DNA of 16,242 nt from an uncultured Collinsella sp. (lineage in GTDB: Bacteria; Actinomycetota; Coriobacteriia; Coriobacteriales; Coriobacteriaceae). The stretch is taken from the NCBI GenBank assembly GCA_902490365.1, contig CABUDQ010000044.1:1-16242 (forward strand). Direction: 5' to 3'. Positions 6,212-13,690 of this stretch are shown piece by piece. The notes beneath the pieces were generated by a model. That model did not search any database. It saw nothing but the letters and a program-made list of their open reading frames with translations, and was not told the DNA's origin. The first letter of the stretch is position 1; each line of letters starts with the position of its first letter. A program made the translations under genes and the position numbers.

Positions 6212-6251
6212 GGGTTAAGATGCGGTCATGCCGGCCGCAAAGGGGTTCAAC

Positions 6252-6980
6252 ATGATCTACTACGTCGAGGACGATGACAACATCAGGGATTTGACGGTCT
6301 ATGCGCTGCGCAAGCAGGGAATCGAGGCCGAGGGCTTTTCGTGCGACGGCGAGTTTAAGGCCGCCGTGGCGCGACGGGTACCCGATGCCGTCCTGCTCGA
6401 CATCATGCTGCCCGATACCGATGGTTTGGCGATTATGCGTCGCCTGCGCGCCGACCGCCTGACGGCGACGGTGCCCATCATGATGCTTACTGCCAAGGAT
6501 ACCGAGCTCGACAAGGTGATGGCGCTCGATGGCGGTGCCGACGATTACCTGACTAAGCCGTTTTCACTCATGGAGCTTGCGAGCCGTTGCCGCGCACTGC
6601 TGCGTCGCGGCGGCATGGTCAAGCAGGCGAGCGATGTGCTCAGCGTGGGCGACATCGTGCTTTCGCCTAGCCATCGCGAGGTGACCGTTGCCGGCGAGCC
6701 GCTTAAGCTCACCCTGCGCGAGTTCGACCTGCTCGAGTACCTCATGCGCAAGCCCGGCGTGGTCTTTACCCGCGAGTCGTTGCTGCAGAGCGTGTGGGGC
6801 TGGGACTTCGACGGCGGTTCGCGCACCGTTGACGTGCACGTGCAGACGCTTCGCCAAAAACTGGGCGAGCATGCCAGCGCCATCGAGACCGTGCGCGGCG
6901 TGGGTTATCGCCTGGCCGAGCCTTCTGCCGGTGATGGTGCCGAAGGCGACGACACCGCGGCCACCGCATCGGAGGAGTAA
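6252..6980 (+). CDS. PhoP/PhoB-like OmpR-family response regulator
   Basis: A 242-residue regulator with a receiver domain (1-118) containing the acidic cluster E6/D7/D8, phospho-acceptor D50 in LLDIMLPD, T80 and K102. An OmpR/PhoB-type winged helix follows, with the 'TVDVHVQTLRQKL' recognition region and an RGVGYRL ending. The last 20 residues are an acidic alanine-rich tail. ATG 6252 was preferred over an in-frame ATG at 6228 because AAGGGG (6240-6245) precedes it and the receiver normally starts within a few residues of its first beta strand (IYYVEDD). The kinase gene follows after 3 nt. Placement after pstB suggests phosphate-responsive control, although which genes it controls is unknown. 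Confidence 0.9.
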   Translation: MIYYVEDDDNIRDLTVYALRKQGIEAEGFSCDGEFKAAVARRVPDAVLLDIMLPDTDGLAIMRRLRADRLTATVPIMMLTAKDTELDKVMALDGGADDYLTKPFSLMELASRCRALLRRGGMVKQASDVLSVGDIVLSPSHREVTVAGEPLKLTLREFDLLEYLMRKPGVVFTRESLLQSVWGWDFDGGSRTVDVHVQTLRQKLGEHASAIETVRGVGYRLAEPSAGDGAEGDDTAATASEE

Positions 6981-6983
6981 CCC

Positions 6984-8408
6984 GTGGTCTTCGCCCCCCA
7001 GGGAAAACATACGCTGTCGCACCGCGTTTTTGTGACGATCTTTGTCTGCGCCATGGCGGTTATCGTGGCGTTTACGGTGCTGGGTGCGTTCTTTGTGCAA
7101 AACACTTTGGCGGATGCCACGAGTGCCAATCTGGCGCAGGAAACCGAGCTCATTGCTGCCGCCCTCGACGAGCAGCAGGAGCCCATTCCGTTCTTGCGAA
7201 GCCTCGATCGCGAGGATCTTCGTATCACGCTGATCAATAAGGACGGATCTGTTGCCTACGACAACGAGGCGTCGCCTTCCACACTGCCCAACCATGGCGA
7301 TCGCCCCGAGGTCATCGAGGCCTTTGAGAGTGGTTCGGGTTCCGCGGAGCGCGCAAGCTCTACACTCGACGAGATTATGCTGTATCGCGCCGTCACCCTT
7401 GATAACGGCCAGGTCGTTCGCTTGGCGCAGGCCCAGCCTGGCGTTGCGGCGATTTTGCTGTCGATGCTGGCGCCGATGCTGCTTATCGCAGCAGCGGGTG
7501 CAGTACTCTCGTTTTTTATGGCGCGCCGTGAGTCCCGTGCCATCATCGCGCCGTTGCAAGAGGTGGATTTGGATCACCCACGCCGTAGCTATGAGCACGC
7601 CTATGCCGAGATGGTCCCCATGCTTGAGCGCATCGAGTCGCAGCGCCAGGAACTCAAGCGCCAAATGGCGGTGCTAGCGGACAACGACCGTATGCGCCGC
7701 GAGTTCACGGCGAATATCACCCATGAGCTCAAGACGCCGCTTACGGCGATTTCGGGCTATGCCGAGCTCATCGCAAATGGCATGGTCGAGGGCGAGGACG
7801 ACCTGCGCAACTTTGGCGGTCGCATCTATCGTGAGGCGGGCCGCTTGGCAGCGCTTGTCAACGACATCCTTACGCTGTCTAACTTGGACGAGGCCGAACG
7901 TGCAACTGAAGGCGAGGCAGTGCCCATTGGGTCCACGGAGCCTATTGAGCTCTCGCGTGCGATCTACGCGGTTGAGCAGCGTCTTGAACAGGTCGCCCGT
8001 CAAGCGAATGTGACGATAAGTCATGAGACCAAGCCTGTGGTCATCGAAGGCGTGTCGCGCTTGGTCGACGAGCTCATCTATAATCTGGCAAGCAACGCCA
8101 TCCGCTACAATCGGCCCGGCGGTACGGTTACGCTGCAGTGCGGCACCAACGACGAAGGCCATCCGTTCCTCGCTGTCGCCGACACGGGAATCGGTATCGC
8201 GCCTGAAGAACAGGGCAAGGTATTTGAGCGGTTCTATCGCGTGGACAAGAGTAGGTCCAAGGCACGCGGCGGAACCGGCCTGGGGCTTGCCATTGTCAAG
8301 CATGCGGCCCTGTATCATCACGCCACGCTTGATCTGTCGAGCGAGTTGGGCGTGGGAACCACCATTACGGTGACGTTTCCCATACAGCAGGACGAGCCAT
8401 TCGCATAG
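6984..8408 (+). CDS. PhoR-like sensor histidine kinase
   Basis: A 474-residue kinase paired with the regulator 3 nt upstream. GTG 6984 follows GGAGG (6971-6975). The topology is classical: a membrane segment at about 15-38, an extracellular domain at 39-154, a second segment at 155-179, a linker, and then the H box ANITHELKTPL with H247. The N box is YNLASNAIRYN (N367/N371), the D box is ADTGIGI with D400, and the F and G boxes are FERFYRVDKSRS and GGTGLGLAIVKH. These fit the PhoR/WalK class. Unlike the VanS-like kinase upstream, it has a real outside domain and a complete ATP lid, so the two systems read different signals despite being neighbours. Its ligand cannot be seen in the sequence. 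Confidence 0.92.
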   Translation: MVFAPQGKHTLSHRVFVTIFVCAMAVIVAFTVLGAFFVQNTLADATSANLAQETELIAAALDEQQEPIPFLRSLDREDLRITLINKDGSVAYDNEASPSTLPNHGDRPEVIEAFESGSGSAERASSTLDEIMLYRAVTLDNGQVVRLAQAQPGVAAILLSMLAPMLLIAAAGAVLSFFMARRESRAIIAPLQEVDLDHPRRSYEHAYAEMVPMLERIESQRQELKRQMAVLADNDRMRREFTANITHELKTPLTAISGYAELIANGMVEGEDDLRNFGGRIYREAGRLAALVNDILTLSNLDEAERATEGEAVPIGSTEPIELSRAIYAVEQRLEQVARQANVTISHETKPVVIEGVSRLVDELIYNLASNAIRYNRPGGTVTLQCGTNDEGHPFLAVADTGIGIAPEEQGKVFERFYRVDKSRSKARGGTGLGLAIVKHAALYHHATLDLSSELGVGTTITVTFPIQQDEPFA

Positions 8409-8433
8409 CGATACAACACAGATATTGATGTAG

Positions 8434-8462
8434 ACGCCGCATTTGACTTTCGGGTGCGGCGT
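8434..8462 (+). terminator. Weak terminator after the PhoR-like gene
   Basis: ACGCCGCA (8434-8441) pairs with TGCGGCGT (8455-8462) around a 13-nt loop. A T/G-rich stretch follows rather than a clean T run. A second small hairpin ACAGG-AGAG-CCTGT (8498-8511) with TTTCTT after it lies 36 nt further on. Together they probably separate the kinase from the polysaccharide genes. Confidence 0.5.
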
Positions 8463-8527
8463 TGTTGTGCAATTTTACGATTGCTTCCGACATTTTTACA
8501 GGAGAGCCTGTTTCTTATGTATAGAGT

Positions 8528-8556
8528 TTGGTCTCGGTAAAAAGATGCGATAACAT
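8528..8556 (+). promoter_or_regulatory. Possible promoter of the polysaccharide-control genes
   Basis: TTGGTC (8528-8533) and TAACAT (8551-8556) are 17 bp apart and match the consensus at 3 and 4 of 6 positions. Just downstream, GACA-GTTT-TGTC (8560-8571 region) sits within a wider CGGA...TCCG dyad and would form a small hairpin in the leader. Confidence 0.35.
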
Positions 8557-8603
8557 ACGGACAGTTTTGTCAATCCGAACTGGGGAAATGAAAGGCAAGC
8601 TGC

Positions 8604-9260
8604 ATGACCCTTCTCGAACTGTTCCAGCTGCTGAAGAAGCACCTCAAGCTGGTCATCACCCTTCCGGTGGTCTGCGCGATCGCCATGGGCATCGTGTCCT
8701 TCGTTGCGATGGACAACACCTATACCGCGACGACGAGCATGTACATTCTCGCCAAGACCGACGATAGCGGTCAGATGAGCTACAACGATCTCTCGGCGAG
8801 CCAGATGCTTTCCAACGATATCGCCACGCTGCTGGATAGCGATAGCGTTAAGAGCGGCGCCGCCAAAGAACTGGGCCTCACCGATTTGGATGACTACAAG
8901 GTGTCTGTTTCCTCCGAGACCACCACGCGTGTCATTACGCTTTCGGTTACCGGCACCGATGCCAAGGAGACGGCTGAGGTCGCAAAGGCCATTGCCAGCT
9001 CGGTGAGTACGGTCGCTCAGAACGTCGGCGCTGCCCAGAGCATCAACGTTATCGACGAGGCTAAGACCCCCGAAGCCCCCAGCGGCCCCAAGCGCACGCT
9101 GTATATTGCCGTCGCGTTCCTCGCCGGTATCTTTATCGCAGTTGCCTATGTCGTTTTGGCAGACATGCTCAATACCCGCATCCGCGGTGCCGAAGAGGCA
9201 GAAGAGCTCCTGGGTATTCCCGTTGTTGGCCGAATTCCGGCTATGAAAGGTGGTAAATAG
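8604..9260 (+). CDS. Polysaccharide co-polymerase / kinase-activator (CapA/YveK/Wzz family)
   Basis: This 218-residue membrane protein has a membrane segment at about 16-36, an extracellular helix-rich domain, and a second segment at 165-187 preceded by a proline-rich PEAPSGPKR motif typical of Wzz-type chain-length regulators. The short cytoplasmic tail ends in LLGIPVVGRIPAM. In Firmicutes and Actinobacteria such proteins activate a separate tyrosine kinase and set exopolysaccharide chain length. The kinase gene starts 2 nt after its stop, which supports that role. The ATG follows AAAGG (8591-8595). Confidence 0.9.
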   Translation: MTLLELFQLLKKHLKLVITLPVVCAIAMGIVSFVAMDNTYTATTSMYILAKTDDSGQMSYNDLSASQMLSNDIATLLDSDSVKSGAAKELGLTDLDDYKVSVSSETTTRVITLSVTGTDAKETAEVAKAIASSVSTVAQNVGAAQSINVIDEAKTPEAPSGPKRTLYIAVAFLAGIFIAVAYVVLADMLNTRIRGAEEAEELLGIPVVGRIPAMKGGK

Positions 9261-9262
9261 GC

Positions 9263-10000
9263 ATGGCTAAGGCAAAGAACACCGATAAGCTCGTTGTGCA
9301 GAATGCCGCCAAGACCCTTCTGGCCAACATCCGCTTTGCGAGCGTGGACGACCCCATTCGCACCATCACCGTTACCTCCTCGATTCCCAACGAGGGCAAG
9401 TCTACGGTTTCCATTAATCTTGCTCAGGCAATCGCCACGAGCGGCAAGAGTGTCCTGCTGGTCGAGGCTGATATGCGTCGCAGGTCCCTTGCCGATATGC
9501 TCGGCGTCCGCTCCCGCGGCGGACTCTATGCAGTCCTGTCCGAGCAGGTTTCTATCGACCAGGCGATTGTCGAGACAGGTCAGAAGAATTTCTACTTCCT
9601 CGATGCCGAGCCGCATATTCCCAATCCTGCCGACATCATCGTCTCCCATCGCTTTGCCAAGCTGGTCAAGGCACTGTCTGCTAAGTTCCAGTACGTCATC
9701 TTCGATGCTCCTCCGGTCGGCACCTTCATCGATGCTGCCGAGATTGCCAGCCTGACCGACGGCGCGCTGTTCGTGGTGCGCGAGGACTTTACCAAGCGCG
9801 AAGAGGCGCTCAACGCTATCGCCCAGCTTAAGAAGTCCGAGAAGGTCAAGCTCATCGGTACCGTCATGAATTACTGTGAGACCGAGACCAGCGAGTACTA
9901 TTATTCTTACTACACCAAGGACGGTAAGAAGGTTAAGAAGGGCTCCGACGATCAGGGCACTTCCAAAAAGGGCATCTTCACCAACCGAGCAAACGTTTAG
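9263..10000 (+). CDS. Bacterial tyrosine kinase (CapB/CpsD/YwqD family)
   Basis: A 245-residue cytoplasmic BY-kinase. Walker A is SSIPNEGKST (39-48, K46), Walker A' is LLVEADMRRR with D70, and Walker B is VIFDAPPV with D148. A C-terminal tyrosine cluster EYYYSYY (Y212-214, Y216, Y217) is the autophosphorylation site expected in this family. The activating membrane module is encoded by the gene directly before it and the likely phosphatase by the gene after it, as in capsule operons. After the tyrosine cluster comes a basic, lysine-rich tail. The start ATG has AAAGGTGG about 10 nt upstream. Confidence 0.95.
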   Translation: MAKAKNTDKLVVQNAAKTLLANIRFASVDDPIRTITVTSSIPNEGKSTVSINLAQAIATSGKSVLLVEADMRRRSLADMLGVRSRGGLYAVLSEQVSIDQAIVETGQKNFYFLDAEPHIPNPADIIVSHRFAKLVKALSAKFQYVIFDAPPVGTFIDAAEIASLTDGALFVVREDFTKREEALNAIAQLKKSEKVKLIGTVMNYCETETSEYYYSYYTKDGKKVKKGSDDQGTSKKGIFTNRANV

Positions 10001-10017
10001 TTGATTAAGGCTGACCT

Positions 10018-10668
10018 ATGCGTGACATTCATTGCCATATCTTGCCGGGTGTAGACGACGGCGCCGCCGATCTCGAAGAGAGCTTGGCGATGCTCGAGGC
10101 TGCCAAGCGGGCCGGTGTAACCAGAATCGTTTGCACTCCTCACTGCCGTGATCCCTATTTTGATTACGGCAAGATGTGGGATGCCTTTGAGCTGCTGCGC
10201 GATAACGCTGACGGTTTTCCGCTCCAGATGGGCTTCGAGGTCAACCATCGAAAGCTCGTTGAGCTTGGTATCGATGCCGCGGATCACTTGCATTTCGATG
10301 GGACCAACGAGTTTCTGCTCGAGCTTTCGACGCATGCCGATGCGTATGCGTTTAGAGAGTACGAGAACACGATTTACGATTTGCAGTGCCGTGGCTACCA
10401 GGTGATCATCGCTCATCCTGAGCGCTATCGTGCGGTTCAAAAGGATGTAAGCGTGGCGGAGCGCCTGGTCGATATGGGCTGCAAGCTGCAGGCTTCGGCG
10501 GACTTTATTGCCGGCGGTCGCTTTGGTCGCGAGAAAAAGCCGGCACAGCGCCTGTTCGATCAGAACCTGTACAGCTTCATCGCGAGCGATGCCCATAACG
10601 TGGGTCATTACGACTGCCTGGCGAAGGCTCGCGCGAAGTTTAGCGTGCGCGGAGCTCACTTTCGCTAA
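10018..10668 (+). CDS. PHP-family tyrosine phosphatase (CpsB/YwqE type)
   Basis: A metal-dependent phosphatase expected to remove phosphate from the tyrosine cluster of the kinase encoded 17 nt upstream. PHP metal ligands are visible: H5 and H7 (DIHCH), D13/D14 (GVDDG), H42 (TPHC), E74 (GFEVN), H133 (IAHPER), and D191/H193 (SDAHN). At 216 residues it is shorter than the roughly 240-255 of CpsB/YwqE; the last 25-30 residues, a helix after SDAHN, appear to be missing. The next gene begins 39 nt later, with no obvious frameshifted remainder between. The catalytic site looks complete, so it is probably active. Confidence 0.92.
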   Translation: MRDIHCHILPGVDDGAADLEESLAMLEAAKRAGVTRIVCTPHCRDPYFDYGKMWDAFELLRDNADGFPLQMGFEVNHRKLVELGIDAADHLHFDGTNEFLLELSTHADAYAFREYENTIYDLQCRGYQVIIAHPERYRAVQKDVSVAERLVDMGCKLQASADFIAGGRFGREKKPAQRLFDQNLYSFIASDAHNVGHYDCLAKARAKFSVRGAHFR

Positions 10669-10707
10669 AATCTGTCCCTAACGTTCGCATTGAATGAAAG
10701 GGCAGCC

Positions 10708-11208
10708 ATGGATATCCAACTTAAGACGGGATGCTTTGATGACGCGGCGTTGGTGCGCCGCGTCGTTTTTATGGACGAGCAGGGCTACGAGAATGAGTTT
10801 GACGCTATCGACGAGGATCCGAACTGCATTCATGTGACGCTCTATGTAGACGGTGAGCTTGCCGGTTGCTCGCGCGTGTTTCCCGAAGAACTCGAGCGCG
10901 CAGCTGACGCAGAGGCTCCGGTGTCGCCGGCGTGCGACTTGGACGAAGGCGTCGCGGCGGGGGAGACCTACATTATGGGGCGCGTGGCCGTGCTGCCGAG
11001 CATGCGCCGTCGCGGTTTGGCGAGCAAGATTGTCGAGGCCAGTGATACGTGCGCGCGTGATGCCGGCGCCAAGCTCATTAAGCTGCATGCGCAGGAATAC
11101 GTGCTGCCGCTCTATGCCAAGGCGGGTTACACGCAGATTGCCCCGGTGGACTACGAAGACGAGGGCCAGCCCCATGCTTGGATGGCCAAGCGCGTAGATG
11201 GCAGATAG
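10708..11208 (+). CDS. GNAT-family N-acetyltransferase (ElaA/YjcF-like)
   Basis: A 166-residue acetyltransferase fold. Acetyl-CoA binding motif A is visible as GRVAVLPSMRRRGLASKIVE (91-110) with the R-R-R-G-L-A pyrophosphate loop. A motif-B-like LHAQEYVLPLYAKAGY follows (127-141). The N-terminal 'VRRVVFMDEQGYENEFDAIDE' pattern resembles the ElaA/YjcF group, whose substrates are largely unknown. ATG 10708 has GAAAGGG (10696-10702) 5 nt upstream; a TTG at 10690 in the same frame precedes that site and was rejected. It follows the phosphatase gene by 39 nt without a terminator, so co-transcription is likely, though no functional link is evident. Confidence 0.88.
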   Translation: MDIQLKTGCFDDAALVRRVVFMDEQGYENEFDAIDEDPNCIHVTLYVDGELAGCSRVFPEELERAADAEAPVSPACDLDEGVAAGETYIMGRVAVLPSMRRRGLASKIVEASDTCARDAGAKLIKLHAQEYVLPLYAKAGYTQIAPVDYEDEGQPHAWMAKRVDGR

Positions 11209-11248
11209 GGACGTTCCTTTCCTGCCGGCAGTCGGGGACACTCCTTGG
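11208..11248. repeat. Two GGGAC-TTCCTT words around a palindrome (REP-like)
   Basis: GGGACGTTCCTTT (11208-11220) and GGGGACACTCCTTG (11234-11247) are similar direct repeats flanking the perfect palindrome CTGCCGGCAG (11222-11231). The same word recurs as GGGGACGTTCTT at 13703 and in inverted form at 13732. The first copy overlaps the stop codon of the acetyltransferase gene. This looks like a dispersed short palindromic repeat; membership of a REP family is inference. Confidence 0.5.
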
Positions 11249-11297
11249 CAATTGGCGCATCAGAGCGTTTGGACATACAGTTTTTCGATTCCGTATG

Positions 11298-11326
11298 TAT
11301 ATATGCGCGCTAATGGGTTATAAAAT
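11298..11326 (+). promoter_or_regulatory. Candidate htpG promoter
   Basis: TTATAAAAT (11318-11326) supplies a good -10 box (TATAAA or TAAAAT). The -35 region at 16-18 bp reads TGTATA/TATATA and is poor. No CIRCE (TTAGCACTC-N9-GAGTGCTAA) dyad is visible. A start near 11332 would give a leader of about 80 nt containing the hairpin below. Confidence 0.4.
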
Positions 11327-11355
11327 CTAAGTCTGAACATAGCAGGTCTGCAATG

Positions 11356-11380
11356 CGGCTCGGGCAACCGGGCCGTTTTT
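11356..11380 (+). terminator. Terminator-like hairpin inside the htpG leader
   Basis: CGGCTCGG (11356-11363) pairs with CCGGGCCG (11368-11375) around a GCAA tetraloop, giving 8 bp with one G-U pair, followed at once by five T. It has the shape of an intrinsic terminator and lies 30 nt before the htpG ATG. It either ends read-through from the acetyltransferase gene or acts as an attenuator for htpG, depending on where htpG transcription starts. Confidence 0.7.
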
Positions 11381-11410
11381 GCGGACGGGGGTAGCGCGAA
11401 AGGACTGCAC

Positions 11411-13435
11411 ATGCGTCAATTTAAGACCGAGAGCAAAAAACTGCTCGACCTCATGATCAACTCCATCTACACCAATAAGGAAATCTTCCTGCGCGAGCTT
11501 ATCTCCAACGCGAGCGATGCCGTCGACAAGCTCAACTTTAAGAGCCTGCAGGATCCGAGTGTCAAGCTCGACCAGGGCGACCTGGCCATCCGTGTTTCCT
11601 TTGATAAAGATGCCCGTACCATCACCATTTCGGATAACGGTATCGGCATGACCGCCGAGGAGCTCGAGCGCAATCTGGGCACCATCGCCCATTCCGGCTC
11701 CGAGGAGTTTAAGACTGAGAACGCCGAGCAGCAGGGTTCCGATGTCGACATCATCGGTCAGTTTGGCGTGGGCTTCTACTCTGCCTTTATGGTTGCCAGC
11801 CACGTAAAGGTTGTCAGCCGCGCCTATGGCGAGGACACCGCTCACGTGTGGGAGTCTGATGGTCTTGAGGGTTACACCATCGAAGACGGCGAGCGCGCCG
11901 AGCACGGCACCGATGTCATCCTGACGCTGCGCGAGAACGAGAAGCTCGACGCCGACGGCGAGGCCGAGACCTACGATCGCTTCCTGACCGAGTGGGGCCT
12001 CAAGAGCCTGATTCAGCAGTACAGCAACTATGTGCGCTACCCGATTCAGATGATGGTGAGCAAGAGCCGCCAGAAACCCAAGCCCGAGGACGCCGGCGAC
12101 GACTACAAGCCCGAGTACGAGGACTACCAGGAGCTCGAGACCATCAACTCCATGACGCCGATTTGGAAAAAGCGCAGCTCCGACGTTGAGCAGAAGGATT
12201 ACAACGAGTTCTACAAGTCCACGTTCCACGACTTTGACGATCCCGCGCGCACTATCAGCTTCCATGCCGAGGGTACGCTTGAGTACGATGCGCTGCTGTT
12301 TGTGCCGGGTCGCGCCCCGTTCGATCTGTACAGCAAGGACTACGAGAAGGGCCTGGCGCTCTACAGTTCCAACGTGCTGATTATGGAGAAGTGCGACGAC
12401 TTGCTGCCCGACTACTACAACTTTGTGCGCGGTGTCGTGGACTCTGCCGACGTGACGCTCAATATTTCGCGTGAGACGCTGCAACAGAACCGTCAGCTCA
12501 AGGCCATTGCCAAGCGTGTCGAGAAGAAGATCACTGCCGATCTTGAGGACATGCGCGACAACGACCGCGAGGCCTACGAGAAGTTCTTTGAGAACTTTGG
12601 CCGCGGCCTTAAGTACGGCATCTACTCGAGCTATGGCATGAAGGCCGATGAGCTCGCCGACCTGCTACTGTTCTGGTCTGCCAAGGAGCAGAAGATGATT
12701 ACCCTGGCCGAGTATGCCAAGGGCATGCCCGAGGATCAGAAGGCCATCTACTACGCCGCCGGCGACTCGCGTGAGCGCTTGGCCAAGATGCCCGTGGTAA
12801 AGGGCGTGCTCGAGCGCGGCTATGACGTGCTGTTGCTGACGCAGGATGTGGATGAGTTTACGTTCCAGGCTATGCGTGAGTATGTTGCCGCCGATATGCC
12901 TAAGATCTACGAAGACGACGCCGCCCGCGAGGCTGCCGAGAAGGCCGTTGCCGACGGTGCCGAGCCCGAGGTCGAGGATCGTCACCTGGAGCTCAAGAAC
13001 GTCGCGACTGGCGATCTTGATCTGGCGACCGAGGACGAGAAGAAGGAGGCCGAGGACGCCACCAAGGAAAACGAGGACCTCTTTAGCGCTATGAAGGAGG
13101 CGCTCGGTGACAAGGTCGAGAAAGTTGCCGTCTCCGCGCGCCTGACCGATGCCCCCGCTTGCATCACCACCGAGGGTCCGCTTTCGCTCGAGATGGAGAA
13201 GGTGCTCCAGAAGGGGCCCGAGGGCGCGCCCAACGGCATGCCCAAGAGCCAGCGCGTGCTCGAGCTCAACGCCAAGCACCCGGTCTTTGACAAGCTTGTC
13301 GCTGCCCAGAAGGCAGGCGACGCCGATAAGATCAAGCAGTACTCCGGCTTGCTCTACGATCAGGCCCTGCTGGTCGAGGGCATCCTCCCCGAGGACCCCG
13401 TTGCCTTCGCAGCAGCTGTCTGCGAGCTTATGTAG
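11411..13435 (+). CDS. htpG: Chaperone HtpG (bacterial Hsp90)
   Basis: An ATP-dependent cytoplasmic chaperone that refolds and matures client proteins as a dimer. The 674-residue product has the complete GHKL nucleotide pocket: E29 and N33 in LRELISNASDA, D75 and G79 in SDNGIGM, and the lid-proximal GQFGVGFYSAF (116-126). The middle domain holds the catalytic-type arginine R354 in NISRETLQQN. The C-terminal half contains a long charged stretch (about residues 500-560) before the dimerisation region. It is about 50 residues longer than the E. coli protein. AAAGGA (11398-11403) sits 7 nt before the ATG. The gene is apparently monocistronic: hairpins lie on both sides and no other heat-shock gene is adjacent. 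Confidence 0.97.
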   Translation: MRQFKTESKKLLDLMINSIYTNKEIFLRELISNASDAVDKLNFKSLQDPSVKLDQGDLAIRVSFDKDARTITISDNGIGMTAEELERNLGTIAHSGSEEFKTENAEQQGSDVDIIGQFGVGFYSAFMVASHVKVVSRAYGEDTAHVWESDGLEGYTIEDGERAEHGTDVILTLRENEKLDADGEAETYDRFLTEWGLKSLIQQYSNYVRYPIQMMVSKSRQKPKPEDAGDDYKPEYEDYQELETINSMTPIWKKRSSDVEQKDYNEFYKSTFHDFDDPARTISFHAEGTLEYDALLFVPGRAPFDLYSKDYEKGLALYSSNVLIMEKCDDLLPDYYNFVRGVVDSADVTLNISRETLQQNRQLKAIAKRVEKKITADLEDMRDNDREAYEKFFENFGRGLKYGIYSSYGMKADELADLLLFWSAKEQKMITLAEYAKGMPEDQKAIYYAAGDSRERLAKMPVVKGVLERGYDVLLLTQDVDEFTFQAMREYVAADMPKIYEDDAAREAAEKAVADGAEPEVEDRHLELKNVATGDLDLATEDEKKEAEDATKENEDLFSAMKEALGDKVEKVAVSARLTDAPACITTEGPLSLEMEKVLQKGPEGAPNGMPKSQRVLELNAKHPVFDKLVAAQKAGDADKIKQYSGLLYDQALLVEGILPEDPVAFAAAVCELM

Positions 13436-13439
13436 TTTG

Positions 13440-13472
13440 GTAGTTACGCGGTTCTACGAACCGCGTAACTAC
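13440..13472. repeat. Perfect 15-bp inverted repeat after htpG
   Basis: GTAGTTACGCGGTTC (13440-13454) and GAACCGCGTAACTAC (13458-13472) are exact inverted repeats with a 3-nt spacer, 4 nt after the htpG stop. No T run follows, so this is not a classical intrinsic terminator, though it would protect the mRNA 3' end. TCGACGCTGC follows directly, as it does near the next complete hairpin. Confidence 0.85.
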
Positions 13473-13492
13473 TCGACGCTGCCCTTCGTTCC

Positions 13493-13541
13493 GCCGTTCT
13501 AACGAACCTATTGGTTCTGCCGTTCTAACGAACGGCAGACC
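13493..13541. repeat. Second hairpin and half copy sharing the GTTCTAACGAAC core
   Basis: GCCGTTCTAACGAAC occurs at 13493-13507 and again at 13519-13533. The second copy lies in a full hairpin TCTGCCGTTC-TAAC-GAACGGCAGA (13516-13539), lengthened by GG/CC with one bulged T. The core GTTCTAACGAAC resembles GTTCTACGAAC of the hairpin at 13440. TCGACGCTGC recurs at 13473-13482 and 13544-13553, each time shortly after a complete hairpin. It appears to be a small tandem family of palindromic repeats. Confidence 0.75.
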
Positions 13542-13553
13542 GGTCGACGCTGC

Positions 13554-13651
13554 AAACGCCCCTAAGCGGCAATCTGACGTTCAATCGTCGGTCGCGTACC
13601 AAAGTACGCTTCCCTCCTCTTTCACGTCACCTTGCTCGCTTAGGGGCGTTT
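13554..13651. other. 98-nt nested inverted-repeat element
   Basis: AAACGCCCCTAAGCG (13554-13568) and CGCTTAGGGGCGTTT (13637-13651) are exact 15-bp inverted repeats. Inside them TGACGT (13575-13580) pairs with ACGTCA (13624-13629), and inside that GCGTAC-CAAA-GTACGC (13594-13609) forms a hairpin, so three tiers stack in one rod-like fold. It has no ribosome binding site or sensible reading frame. Possible identities are a structured small RNA, a long terminator with a short T run (TTTT at 13649-13652), or a non-autonomous mobile repeat. The structure is seen; the identity is open. Confidence 0.6.
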
Positions 13652-13690
13652 TCGCTGACTTATGCTCAACCTGCGACGCTTTCGTGGCCC

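Noticed and set aside
11209..11410. CIRCE or HAIR heat-shock operator before htpG
   Set aside because: Neither the TTAGCACTC/GAGTGCTAA dyad nor a clear HspR-type inverted repeat (CTTGAGT/ACTCAAG) is present in this gap.
13440..13541. Small CRISPR array
   Set aside because: Copies are palindromic with differing arms, there are too few units, spacer lengths are irregular and no cas gene is near.
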